The translations under genes and the position numbers were made by a program. From an uncultured Oscillospiraceae bacterium (GTDB lineage: Bacteria; Bacillota; Clostridia; Oscillospirales; Acutalibacteraceae), in NCBI GenBank assembly GCA_900543305.1, contig UQQZ01000049.1, positions 1-19,334 on the forward strand: a DNA stretch of 19,334 nucleotides, in the 5' to 3' direction. Positions within the stretch are counted from its first letter, which is position 1, and each line of letters starts with the position of its first letter. Under the pieces are notes generated by a model. It was not told where the DNA came from. It saw only the letters and a program-made list of their open reading frames with translations, and did not search any database. Of the stretch, positions 6,251-14,513 are shown piece after piece.

Positions 6251-6415
6251 TTGAAGCTCAAGGATATGCTTGCAAGGATAAAGCCACCCTGTCCCAAGTG
6301 TCCGTATAAACTGGGGCAAGTACACACGCCTGTCAATCCCTGCCCGATGTGCAAGATCAACAACTACCAGATGTTTGATCTATTTCGGAAAAGCTTACCA
6401 GGTAACCTGCGGTAA
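6251..6415 (+). CDS. Four-cysteine mini-protein, probable zinc ribbon, 54 aa, TTG start
   Basis: GAGGTGAT (6239-6246) precedes a TTG at 6251. The peptide carries two CxxC motifs, PPCPKCPY and NPCPMCKIN, 15 residues apart, the layout of a zinc-ribbon knuckle pair. It begins LKLKDMLARIK (Met when initiated) and ends with a short basic tail. It is probably a small zinc-binding protein; its target is unknown. The gene is the last before the A+T-rich dynamin-like cluster and follows the 103-aa gene by 31 bp. Confidence 0.7.
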   Translation: MKLKDMLARIKPPCPKCPYKLGQVHTPVNPCPMCKINNYQMFDLFRKSLPGNLR

Positions 6416-6537
6416 GGCTGTTGTTTTCGGAATCAGGGCGGGTTCCCACCCCCTATTAGGGAGGTTTTATCACATAATATGAGAACAGCCTCTGGAAGAG
6501 ATGGCTGGAACTGTCTATCTTTTATTATGGTGGCACC
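6415..6537. other. Structured leader region before the dynamin-like operon
   Basis: AGGCTGTT (6415-6422) is the complement of AACAGCCT (6484-6491), closing a 61-nt loop that contains a GGGT-TCCC-ACCC hairpin flanked by further G/C pairing (6435-6454). CAGCC at 6486-6490 could alternatively pair with GGCTG at 6503-6507. The layout resembles a switchable leader or terminator, but there is no strong U-run, and the promoter of the operon is unclear (weak -10-like CATAAT at 6473-6478). Confidence 0.35.
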
Positions 6538-6687
6538 ATGCGAGCGGAAGAATTTCCAGGGCAAAGGAAATATATAACTCCACGGACCCTACCATCCACT
6601 CTAGCAATATGTGCGTTGGACACTGAAACTGCCATTTGTGTATTAGGACAGCAATATAGGCTCAGGAGAAAAGGCGAAACTATATGA
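6538..6687 (+). CDS. Possible 49-aa leader ORF coupled to GTPase 1
   Basis: An ATG at 6538 opens a 49-codon frame (MRAEEFPGQRKYITPRTLPS at the start, ending RLRRKGETI) whose TGA overlaps the ATG of the first GTPase in an ATGA arrangement. GGTGG (6529-6533) is a weak RBS. The frame is open further upstream, to a TAA at 6475. The ATGA overlap mirrors other junctions in the operon, but the peptide has no recognisable feature and the overlap could be chance. An alternative frame from ATG 6501 is equally unremarkable. Confidence 0.25.
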   Translation: MRAEEFPGQRKYITPRTLPSTLAICALDTETAICVLGQQYRLRRKGETI

Positions 6688-9113
6688 CAAGTATTATTGC
6701 TTTGGAAAAATTCCAGCAGATTATCCGACAAGACCCAACTAATATCAACTTCTGTGAGAGAGAACTTGACTGGATTGAAAATCGCATACATGACTGGAGC
6801 TCTGATAGAATACGCGTAGGCGTAATTGGAGTCACGAGTAGCGGGAAATCCACTCTCATAAATGCCGTACTGGGTACAGACATTCTTTCTAGTGCCATAG
6901 CTCCTTCATCAGGCCAGTTGGTTTGCTGCTCATACGGAGAGAAAGCCGAAATCACCATTCGCTTCGAAAATGGCACTGAGCAAAAGTTTTCCGGTAAACA
7001 ATTCGGCCGAGACATTTTGCAAGAATTCAGTGACGAACGGTATAACCCCCAAAATCAAAAAGGAGTTTTGAACATTGAACTTACATCCCCGCTATTTGAC
7101 TTTGGCAAAGATGTACTTCTTGTGGACAGCCCCGGCCTGGATGCGTTCGGCCTAGAGGCACACGAGCGGTTGGCCCTCGAATGTCTGGTTCCCACCATGG
7201 ATGCCTGCATCTACGTAACGACGATGAAGACCAACAGCGATCGGAAAACTCTGGAGATCCTAAATACTGTCGCTAAATATCAATGCCCCATCATCATCGT
7301 GCAGAATATGCTTGACGCAGTACGACCCAGCCCCAGTGGAGATAAAACAAGGGAACAGGTCGCAACCGATCACAGGAATCGTGTCAAAAGAATTGTGGAT
7401 CGATCAGATATTGAGGACAAAGACTCTGTTCAAATCATTCAGATTTCGGCAGAACTTGCCAAGAAGTGGAAGTCTGCCAAATCGGCTGGGACTGAACCAC
7501 CCATCACTGAGGATGCTTATCACAAGTCAAATTACGAACTCTTCGTGGACTCTGTAACAAGGATCTTAGAAGTACAGCGCCCTAGAATCGAAAGGCAGAG
7601 GCTTCACAGTATTCAATCCCGCGTTGATGCCTTGTCAAAATCCATACAGGAGAGGATCAACGAACCAACCGCCGCTATTGAAGAAACGTTTCCGCTTCAG
7701 GGCCTCAAATCAGAAGTCGAAAACCGAAGAGCTTTTGTCCCGCTAAAATACCAGGAGATACTTGGGACTTATACCGCTGCAGCAAAAAGAATTCGTGTCG
7801 CCGTTGGGGTAGAAAAAGCAGACGGTCGGAACATTGAGCATATCCTGAATGACGCAAATCGTGTTGTCAAAAAATTCGAAGAATACCTCGCTAATATAAT
7901 ATCAGAGCACAACGAATTCATTCGCTCCGTTGAGAAGGTGATTAATATTCCTAGCCGTGACCTTTTATGCTCAAGCACTTTTCACACTTTCAAATCGGTT
8001 GCTTTAGAAAAAACAATTCAAATAGAACACCAACGTGTTGAAAAGGAGGGATTTTGGGGTAAAGTTGCCCGTAGGGTTGGTGATAAACTTAAAGGTATAT
8101 TTGATAATGATTGGGGCTATGAGAACGAATCACGCGAGATAGTTGTCACAGACGTTAAAGCGACCAAGAGAAAAATCTCCTTTCGGTTAACAGAAGCATA
8201 CAAACGCTACACTAAAACAATGGAAGATTGGGAGAAAAGGAACTTTAATCGATCTATGGATCTCATTGAAGCAGAAATTGAAGCTTCGGAGAAGAGCTAT
8301 CAGCGGAAGAAATCAGCCGCTGTTGAAGCACAGTCTCTTGCAAAGCTGGAAAATGAGCTAAAGATTTTCATAGAACAGCTTCGAAAGGACTTGCCAGATT
8401 CTGAATTAACAAAATACGAGGAAAAGAATAGTACGCCTTCTTCGTCGAAAAAGGTTGATGTGACACCATATGTTGGTACCGTTCTGCAACTATCGCGATT
8501 TGCTTTGCAACAGCAACAGCGAGCCATTGCACACTCTTTTATCTCGGCCATCGCTTGTGAGAACCATGTTCCGATACTTATCTCCTGGGATGACCATTGC
8601 AGCAACGACTTTATGTGGCAGACCGGTATTTCGGATGCCGTGGTAATCCGTTCGCCTGTCTCTAACGCTGCTATTCCACAAGAGCCAAACAGATGCTTTT
8701 TTGTCCTGGTGAACGCAATTCAATATGGTGCGGCGCACAAACAGATTGATGCCCTCCATCTGAATTCAGTTCTAAATGAGCAAGATCATGTTGTTTGGGT
8801 CATTCAGGATTTTCAAGAACTCCTGACTAGTGATCGTGCGGTGGAAGGCTTATCAGAGATTGCAAAACTCTCTGGTGTTCTTCGGATACCATGTAAAAGT
8901 TCACTTTTCATTATGCATGAAAATCCCGTCTATAACCTTGTTTTACTAAAGCTACAATTTAATCCTTTTTTTAAATATGCACCACACAAGCTGATCTACG
9001 AAATACAAGCGGGCTTTGGCGTTTATCTAACCGACAGCGTTTCGGAGACCCTTGGTGAGATTGTCAACAAAGTTCATTTAAGAACAGAGGAGGAGACGCA
9101 TCATGATATTTGA
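6684..9113 (+). CDS. Dynamin-like GTPase 1 with extra C-terminal alpha/beta domain, 809 aa
   Basis: A large dynamin-family GTPase. G1 is GVTSSGKST (49-57), the switch-1 region is APSSG (73-77), G3 is DSPG (148-151), and the G4 position reads QNMLD (207-211) instead of the usual T/NKxD. Long helical, charged segments follow (about 300-590), as in the stalk of bacterial dynamins. An amphipathic patch (FWGKVARRVGDKLKGIF, about 455-471) may be the lipid-binding paddle. From about residue 592 a separate alpha/beta-looking domain of about 215 residues follows, with strand-like stretches VPILISW, RCFFVLVN and HVVWVIQDF. I do not recognise it. Start ATG 6684 has AAGG 9 nt upstream. The stop overlaps the next gene by 11 bp. 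Confidence 0.88.
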   Translation: MTSIIALEKFQQIIRQDPTNINFCERELDWIENRIHDWSSDRIRVGVIGVTSSGKSTLINAVLGTDILSSAIAPSSGQLVCCSYGEKAEITIRFENGTEQKFSGKQFGRDILQEFSDERYNPQNQKGVLNIELTSPLFDFGKDVLLVDSPGLDAFGLEAHERLALECLVPTMDACIYVTTMKTNSDRKTLEILNTVAKYQCPIIIVQNMLDAVRPSPSGDKTREQVATDHRNRVKRIVDRSDIEDKDSVQIIQISAELAKKWKSAKSAGTEPPITEDAYHKSNYELFVDSVTRILEVQRPRIERQRLHSIQSRVDALSKSIQERINEPTAAIEETFPLQGLKSEVENRRAFVPLKYQEILGTYTAAAKRIRVAVGVEKADGRNIEHILNDANRVVKKFEEYLANIISEHNEFIRSVEKVINIPSRDLLCSSTFHTFKSVALEKTIQIEHQRVEKEGFWGKVARRVGDKLKGIFDNDWGYENESREIVVTDVKATKRKISFRLTEAYKRYTKTMEDWEKRNFNRSMDLIEAEIEASEKSYQRKKSAAVEAQSLAKLENELKIFIEQLRKDLPDSELTKYEEKNSTPSSSKKVDVTPYVGTVLQLSRFALQQQQRAIAHSFISAIACENHVPILISWDDHCSNDFMWQTGISDAVVIRSPVSNAAIPQEPNRCFFVLVNAIQYGAAHKQIDALHLNSVLNEQDHVVWVIQDFQELLTSDRAVEGLSEIAKLSGVLRIPCKSSLFIMHENPVYNLVLLKLQFNPFFKYAPHKLIYEIQAGFGVYLTDSVSETLGEIVNKVHLRTEEETHHDI

Positions 9114-9690
9114 GGTAGACAACACAACCGAGCAACTAATAAATCGATTGCAGGAAAGTATTCAGGCAACGATTTATGTACTGGAAGATGGGCAGCGTGA
9201 AATCAAAGATCTAATCGATGAGGTCAAACAGTCCAGTATCAACCTTGCAACAGCCGCCCAAGCAGATTTGATGACTGAGGATGTGTCAAAAGTGAGAGCA
9301 GCAATTCAAAAGCTTGCTACCACCGAGCAGCTAACAGAAATTCAGTCTGCTCTACCGAAGATGAGTGATAATATAGAGCAGCAAATCCACGTCATTTTGG
9401 ATGCGAAAAATGACAGTGAAAGCCAACTTAAAAATCTACTCACCCATATGTTCTCCAGCGAGTCCGAGTCCAGAATTGCTCAACTCCAGGCTATTGCAAC
9501 AAACCTGGACACTCTGTCCAGGCACATAGATACTCAGATGGTCAAGCTATCTTCCGAAGCGGATGATACCATGGCTATTGTAAAAAGCAATAGAGCGGTT
9601 CTTTCCTCTATTGCAGATTACCTGAGTTTGCCAGGCTATAAGCGTTTTTTCAAAGGAATGGAGGTGCCCACAAATGAAGCCGCTCAATAA
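9103..9690 (+). CDS. Coiled-coil protein between GTPases 1 and 2, 195 aa
   Basis: Almost entirely helical, with heptad-like spacing, no cysteines and no membrane segment. Typical stretches are TEQLINRLQESIQATIYVLE, then EQLTEIQSALPKMSDNIEQQ and ESRIAQLQAIATNLDTLSRH. The composition suggests a rod or scaffold. ATG 9103 is preceded by GAGGAGG and overlaps the end of GTPase 1 by 11 bp. The stop overlaps the start of GTPase 2 by 17 bp. The coupling suggests a fixed-ratio subunit that bridges or regulates the two GTPases (inference). Confidence 0.85.
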   Translation: MIFEVDNTTEQLINRLQESIQATIYVLEDGQREIKDLIDEVKQSSINLATAAQADLMTEDVSKVRAAIQKLATTEQLTEIQSALPKMSDNIEQQIHVILDAKNDSESQLKNLLTHMFSSESESRIAQLQAIATNLDTLSRHIDTQMVKLSSEADDTMAIVKSNRAVLSSIADYLSLPGYKRFFKGMEVPTNEAAQ

Positions 9691-11431
9691 TTATCCGGAA
9701 CTGTTGCGACTTTTGGAAAAGTACAGCCCCATGGGTCAGAATTACGCCCAACTTATTCTGGAAATTGAGAAAAAGAGCAGTACGTCAGATATGATTGTTC
9801 CGATTCTTGGAACACAAGGCATGGGAAAGAGCACAATGATCAATGCGATTCTGGGCGAAGATATTCTCCCAAGCGAAGCCGATGAAACCACCTGTGTTCC
9901 GGTCGAAATCAGGTATGGCCCTGAGCCAAAAGGCATCGTTCGGTTTTTGGATGACAAGCCAGAGACCCCCGTTAATACAAAAACTGAGTTGAGTGAGTTT
10001 GTAGACAACAACTTCAACCCCGGGAACGAAAAGCGGGTAAGCCACATTGTTTTGTATCGCGACTATCCCCTTTTGAAAACAGGTCTTGTTATTGTTGACC
10101 TACCGGGAGTAGGCAGCCTTACAAAAGCAAACGAAGAAACGACAACCAAATACATTCAAAATTTATGTGTCGCAATCTTCATCATCTCGACCTCTCCACC
10201 CATTTTGAAAACAGAGGCCAATTTCATAACTTCCGTATGGCGCAGTTTTAGCTCAGCTTACTTTGTTCAAAACGTTTGGGATGATAACTCCGAAGAAGAG
10301 ACAAGAGAAGGCCTGGACCATAACGAAAAAGTCCTTTCAGAAATATCTCAAAAAATCAGCGCTCCTAAGCTGCATTCCATTATTCCGGTAAATGCATACG
10401 CCGCAGCAAAGGGATCGCTCGAAAAGAACCAGGAATTGATCCACACATCCAATATCAATGAACTACTTGAAGCGTTGACCTCCTTTGCCAAGAGTTATAG
10501 GGAAGAAAGCACATCCGCACTAGAAGCGCGGGTTAAGCTACTTGTTGCATCGGCAGGAGAACAAGCAGCATATGAAGTCAGGCTGGCTAACATGAACCAT
10601 GATGAGCTGCTTGCTGCTATGGAATCGGAAAAGAAACACTTTGAATCTGTAAGCTATGAGATCGAGGAAAAGGTTGGCGCTATCAAGCGTCAACTTCAAT
10701 CAGATCAGCGTAAGGTTCAGTCGTTTGCAACCGAAACCGCAACAAAGTATTCAAATCTACTGCGTACGAAAATTCACCGTCTGGTGGATCAGGGCATAGT
10801 TGACGGAGACCCACTTACCAGTGCTTTTGTTGATCTTCAATCGCAGTATGCTACAGAAGCAATGGACGAGGTCCACGAAAAATTCGAAGCCATTTGGGAG
10901 GAGTTGAAATCCAAATTGGAGGAGCTGGATGACGTTCTCCAACAAGAGGATCTTCATTCCCCTGAAGCCGGCGCATTTAACAAAGCACAGGCTTTCAAAT
11001 GGGAAAAAGGCATGGATGCATCTTTCAAAATCGGCGGCGCCATTGGACCTGCCATAGCGTTTGCTGCAATAGGTGGACCGGCTGGGTTTGCCGCTGCTTT
11101 GGGCATTGGGTTGGCAGGTAGCCTTTTCGGTTGGGCATCAAAGAAGGTGGTAGTGAAAGCCCGTGGGGACCAGACGAAGCGTGACTTGGAGCCGCCTATT
11201 AAAGATTTTAAAAGTTCAATTACTAAAGTCATAAATAATTCTTTTTCCGAATTCGCGGACAAAACCTGCAGCAGGTTGAACGGCTATATTGCTGCCCGTA
11301 GTGAGGAATTAGACAACATACAAAGGAAAATTACAGAGTTAAAAGAAAATGGAGTGACCATCCATAGGCAGATTGATGTTTTGGAGAACGAACGGGATTA
11401 TTTGATGAACTGGAGGCCCGACAATGGTTGA
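9674..11431 (+). CDS. Dynamin-like GTPase 2 with Gly-rich membrane segment, 585 aa
   Basis: G1 is GTQGMGKST (46-54), the switch-1 Thr lies in ETTCVP (71-76), G3 is DLPG (142-145), and the G4 position reads QNVWDD (199-204) instead of NKxD. After a long helical region comes a hydrophobic Gly/Ala-rich stretch at about 451-492 (IGGAIGPAIAFAAIGG, then GLAGSLFGW) that looks like a membrane-inserting hairpin or paddle. A last helical part completes the stalk. The protein is probably recruited to the inner leaflet of the cell membrane. GGAGG (9660-9664) precedes ATG 9674. The end overlaps GTPase 3 by 8 bp. Confidence 0.9.
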   Translation: MKPLNNYPELLRLLEKYSPMGQNYAQLILEIEKKSSTSDMIVPILGTQGMGKSTMINAILGEDILPSEADETTCVPVEIRYGPEPKGIVRFLDDKPETPVNTKTELSEFVDNNFNPGNEKRVSHIVLYRDYPLLKTGLVIVDLPGVGSLTKANEETTTKYIQNLCVAIFIISTSPPILKTEANFITSVWRSFSSAYFVQNVWDDNSEEETREGLDHNEKVLSEISQKISAPKLHSIIPVNAYAAAKGSLEKNQELIHTSNINELLEALTSFAKSYREESTSALEARVKLLVASAGEQAAYEVRLANMNHDELLAAMESEKKHFESVSYEIEEKVGAIKRQLQSDQRKVQSFATETATKYSNLLRTKIHRLVDQGIVDGDPLTSAFVDLQSQYATEAMDEVHEKFEAIWEELKSKLEELDDVLQQEDLHSPEAGAFNKAQAFKWEKGMDASFKIGGAIGPAIAFAAIGGPAGFAAALGIGLAGSLFGWASKKVVVKARGDQTKRDLEPPIKDFKSSITKVINNSFSEFADKTCSRLNGYIAARSEELDNIQRKITELKENGVTIHRQIDVLENERDYLMNWRPDNG

Positions 11432-13223
11432 TTTGAAGAAAAACGTAGACAAGCTTTGCGGCATTGCTAAGCAGCTTGATAACCAAGAGCTATATCAGGT
11501 GTCCTTGTTTCTTAGGCAGAGGATTAATCAGCCAGATAGTTATGTCGTTTTCGTTGGCGAATCATGCAGCGGGAAGTCAACAATTATCAATAGTCTTATC
11601 AGGAAAGATATCCTTCCTGTCAGCAGTGTTCCCTCTACCGGGACGATTACCGAAGTTTTTGTTGATGAGAATGCTGACCATGACTCTTATGCCGTAATCA
11701 ATCGGAATGCTACCATGGAGTTGCTAGACTATCCGACCTTCTGTGAACTGGCCTGTCGGCCGGACCCTAATGTACAGCGGCTTCGCGCAGTACTGCCTTC
11801 ATCCGGACTTGGGATTGCCGGAGCAAGGCTTTTCGATACGCCTGGCTATGGTTCTTTAATTGAGGCACACGACGAGGTGTTGATGGATTTTTTACCCAAT
11901 TGCGATTCCGTGGTTTACATAGTTGGATATAAAGTTGGAATTCAGAAAGAAGATCACGAATTCTTAGGAAGGCTGGAGGAACTTACCCGTCTCGGCATTC
12001 CAATTTACTTAGTTATTAATAGGTGTCCTGTTGGTGTAACCGATTCTGACCGCCGTGTTGCGGAAATTTACCGCACTGTCACTTCTCTCTTAACCAAGCA
12101 AGAGATTCCACTCTTTCTTATTCCGTCTGCACCTGTTCATCAGGAACTGTTCCGTGCTTCTACGCTAGGCGACCTGAAAGCGAGAATCGTTCAGGATTTG
12201 AATTCTCCAGACCGCCGGCAAGACCTCTATGAGGCATTCCATTCTTATCTGAATGATTTGGCAGTTCTGCTTCGCTGCGAACTAGAGCGGAAGATTAGGA
12301 ATCTTGAGATGGATGCGGCGGATGCCGAGTTTATACGGCGTGAAACAGAAAAGCTTGGCGCAGATTTTCACCACGCCATTGATCGTATCGTGCGTCCCGG
12401 ATTTGATAGGATTAGAGCGAGCCTTCCGAACTTCGTCGCTAACTGCCATGATAGAATGGAGCAAGAAATCTGCGATGAGATCAGACGACAACCTGTAGCC
12501 AGTAAGGATGAAACGATTGTTTATACCACCGAGCATCTTCTTCCGTTCCATGCCCGCAAAGAAGCCGAGAACATCCAGCATTACCTTTCTGTTGAACTGG
12601 AGGACATCGACAAAAAGGTAAATGATTACTTGAACACGGTGGTTATCAAGTTTGAACAAGATATTCAATTGCAATTTTCTAACTTTGCTGTTAAAGCGGG
12701 CGAGGGATTTGTAAAGGATGCGGCTGGCAAGCTTTTTAATTCCGGGCTTTTGCAATATTTTGCGAAGTTTGGTGGCCGCGGTGGGGCTGGTGCTGGTGTC
12801 GCAAACGCTGCATCCCATGCTTTAAAGGTGTTAGGTGATTTGTTTGGGCACACCTTCAAGCGGGAAACTCATATAGCTTTAAAGCAGGCCATTAGTAAGA
12901 TTGGCCTCACCTCAACAAAAGCAATTGGCGCTGCTGCTTCTGTTATTATTGAGCTAGTAGTTATGGTTTTCGAATACGGGACCTGGAAACCTATGCTGAT
13001 TTCCAAAACAAAAAAGGGACTTGGCAAATGGAAAGATGACACTATTGAGTTGATCCAGAAAGATTTGGATAAGTTGGAAGAGGAAAACATCAATACTATT
13101 TCTTCAATTGCAAAAACATACGCAGACGCTTTTGCAGTTGATGAACACCCTGTGGGAAATATAGATGAATTACGGACTTTGTTAAATTCTTTGGAAAAAG
13201 TAGAGGAGGAAATCGCTGTATGA
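11424..13223 (+). CDS. Dynamin-like GTPase 3 with hydrophobic C-terminal segments, 599 aa
   Basis: G1 is GESCSGKST (45-53), switch 1 lies in PSTGTITEV (70-78), G3 is DTPG (138-141), and the G4 position is NRCPVGVTD (199-207), with Asn kept but no NKxD. The stalk helices follow. At about 422-475 there is a Gly/Ala-rich amphipathic segment (FAKFGGRGGAGAGVANAASH), and about 497-520 is a second hydrophobic stretch (GAAASVIIELVVMVFEY). Both probably contact the membrane. GGAGG (11412-11416) precedes ATG 11424. The stop overlaps the next ATG by 4 bp (ATGA). It is clearly diverged from GTPases 1 and 2, which argues for fixed distinct roles rather than recent duplication. Confidence 0.9.
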   Translation: MVDLKKNVDKLCGIAKQLDNQELYQVSLFLRQRINQPDSYVVFVGESCSGKSTIINSLIRKDILPVSSVPSTGTITEVFVDENADHDSYAVINRNATMELLDYPTFCELACRPDPNVQRLRAVLPSSGLGIAGARLFDTPGYGSLIEAHDEVLMDFLPNCDSVVYIVGYKVGIQKEDHEFLGRLEELTRLGIPIYLVINRCPVGVTDSDRRVAEIYRTVTSLLTKQEIPLFLIPSAPVHQELFRASTLGDLKARIVQDLNSPDRRQDLYEAFHSYLNDLAVLLRCELERKIRNLEMDAADAEFIRRETEKLGADFHHAIDRIVRPGFDRIRASLPNFVANCHDRMEQEICDEIRRQPVASKDETIVYTTEHLLPFHARKEAENIQHYLSVELEDIDKKVNDYLNTVVIKFEQDIQLQFSNFAVKAGEGFVKDAAGKLFNSGLLQYFAKFGGRGGAGAGVANAASHALKVLGDLFGHTFKRETHIALKQAISKIGLTSTKAIGAAASVIIELVVMVFEYGTWKPMLISKTKKGLGKWKDDTIELIQKDLDKLEEENINTISSIAKTYADAFAVDEHPVGNIDELRTLLNSLEKVEEEIAV

Positions 13224-13618
13224 CAGAGAACTTAGACTTTGAAATCGTCCCAACCGCCAGAGGCAGGTTAGATAACAAGATACAGCAGGACGCTGCGGGT
13301 TTCGATAAGTTGGCCGTTGCTGCTGCCGATAATTTTGATCGAATCTTGGATATTGCCGCAACCATTGTTGACATTCAAAAGATGCAGGTACAGGCGGATG
13401 CTTGTATTTGTATGCTTCACGAACAACGAATGATGTTGAAAGAAGAAGCTGAAGCCTATGTTAAGAAACTGCAGGCTGAAACGAGCGCAACTATTAATAA
13501 GGCGGAAGCCATTCGAAAGATGATGAATGACTACTATTACTCTGGCTATGACAAGCTTAGCGGCGACGAGTTCTCTGCTATCATTTCTAACATACTGGAC
13601 CACATGGGGGAACTTTGA
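13220..13618 (+). CDS. Small coiled-coil protein, 132 aa
   Basis: No named family recognised. It is helical throughout, with an Ala/Glu/Lys-rich heptad region (about 60-105; RMMLKEEAEAYVKKLQAETS) and an unusual Tyr run, DYYYSGYDKL, near 108-117. No membrane helix is seen. It starts ATGA-overlapped with GTPase 3, with GAGGAGG upstream at 13204-13210, and its TGA is 2 bp before the start of the hydrolase gene. The following protein begins with similar helices, so the two may assemble through their coiled coils (inference). Confidence 0.85.
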   Translation: MTENLDFEIVPTARGRLDNKIQQDAAGFDKLAVAAADNFDRILDIAATIVDIQKMQVQADACICMLHEQRMMLKEEAEAYVKKLQAETSATINKAEAIRKMMNDYYYSGYDKLSGDEFSAIISNILDHMGEL

Positions 13619-13620
13619 GT

Positions 13621-14481
13621 ATGGCTGCCGGAAATGAGGAACTGCTCAAATTAATTGACGTAGCATTGGGCATTGCCCGAGATAAAGCGTTCCGTGAAAT
13701 ATTGATGCGAGTTCAAGTTGCTCAACGTGAATACCTTATCACCCAGGCAGATGCGAATCGTAAAAAAGCTAGTGAAATCATACGAGCTATGGCAAGCTTG
13801 GATATAGAAATGCGGAAATTTGAGGCAGCGTTTCAAAAAATAGAAAAGGGTATGTCACAAGAGGCAAAAGCTCCTTTCTTAAAATTAATTGATGCACTCC
13901 AAGCACAGCGATGCTATTTAAACCGAAAGAAGAAAGAAATTTCTTCATCTATACCACAGAATCTTCCCATCACATCTTCCGCTGAGGATATATATGGCAC
14001 TCCGCTATTGCCTGGTGATGTGTTGGCCGCAAGCAGAAAGGCAGGCCTATATCAACATTTTGCAATCTATATAGGCAATCAGAGAGTAATACACTATGCC
14101 GCTGAAAATGGGGATTTTTCAGGCCGTATCACTATTCATGAAGCACCATATGAAGAGTTCCGTGGCGACTCAACATTCATTTACATCCTTGATTTTCCTG
14201 ACAATAGTGGCAGGCCAACTCATAGAGGACAGAGTTCAGTCCTCCATAAACCTACTGAGGCTCCTTTCTTTGACCTCATTCGCAGAACGAAATATCATTT
14301 ATATTCGCCAGAAGAAACGATTTCTCGCGCAAAGAGTCGATTGGGCGAAGAAAAATACGGCTTGCCGTTCAATAACTGTGAGCATTTTGCGATCTGGTGC
14401 AAAACAGGGGTGCATGAGTCCCACCAGGTTAATGAATGGCTGACAAGACTAGCAAAACTTGCTCAAAGGTATATTGAATAG
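13621..14481 (+). CDS. Coiled-coil protein fused to LRAT/PLAAT-like papain-fold hydrolase, 286 aa
   Basis: The N-terminal half (1-110) is helical and coiled-coil-like. The C-terminal half (about 128-270) matches the LRAT/PLAAT branch of the NlpC/P60 superfamily: PGDVLAASR, then YQHFAIYIGNQRVIHYA with candidate His146 and His158, then the signature NNCEHF with candidate nucleophile Cys253, followed by WCKTG and ESHQV. All catalytic positions look intact. Family members are thiol acyltransferases or phospholipases A1/A2, so lipid or acyl-chain chemistry at the membrane is expected. I choose ATG 13621 (GGGGGA at 13606-13611) over TTG 13615. The gene is last in the coupled run of GTPases and is a strong candidate effector. 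Confidence 0.88.
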   Translation: MAAGNEELLKLIDVALGIARDKAFREILMRVQVAQREYLITQADANRKKASEIIRAMASLDIEMRKFEAAFQKIEKGMSQEAKAPFLKLIDALQAQRCYLNRKKKEISSSIPQNLPITSSAEDIYGTPLLPGDVLAASRKAGLYQHFAIYIGNQRVIHYAAENGDFSGRITIHEAPYEEFRGDSTFIYILDFPDNSGRPTHRGQSSVLHKPTEAPFFDLIRRTKYHLYSPEETISRAKSRLGEEKYGLPFNNCEHFAIWCKTGVHESHQVNEWLTRLAKLAQRYIE

Positions 14482-14513
14482 CAAATGTCAAAGGGCTTAT
14501 CTACTGTGTGTGC

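Noticed and set aside
13615..13620. TTG start for the LRAT-like gene
   Set aside because: Its distance to GGGGGA is only 3 nt; ATG 13621 has a normal spacing of 9 nt.
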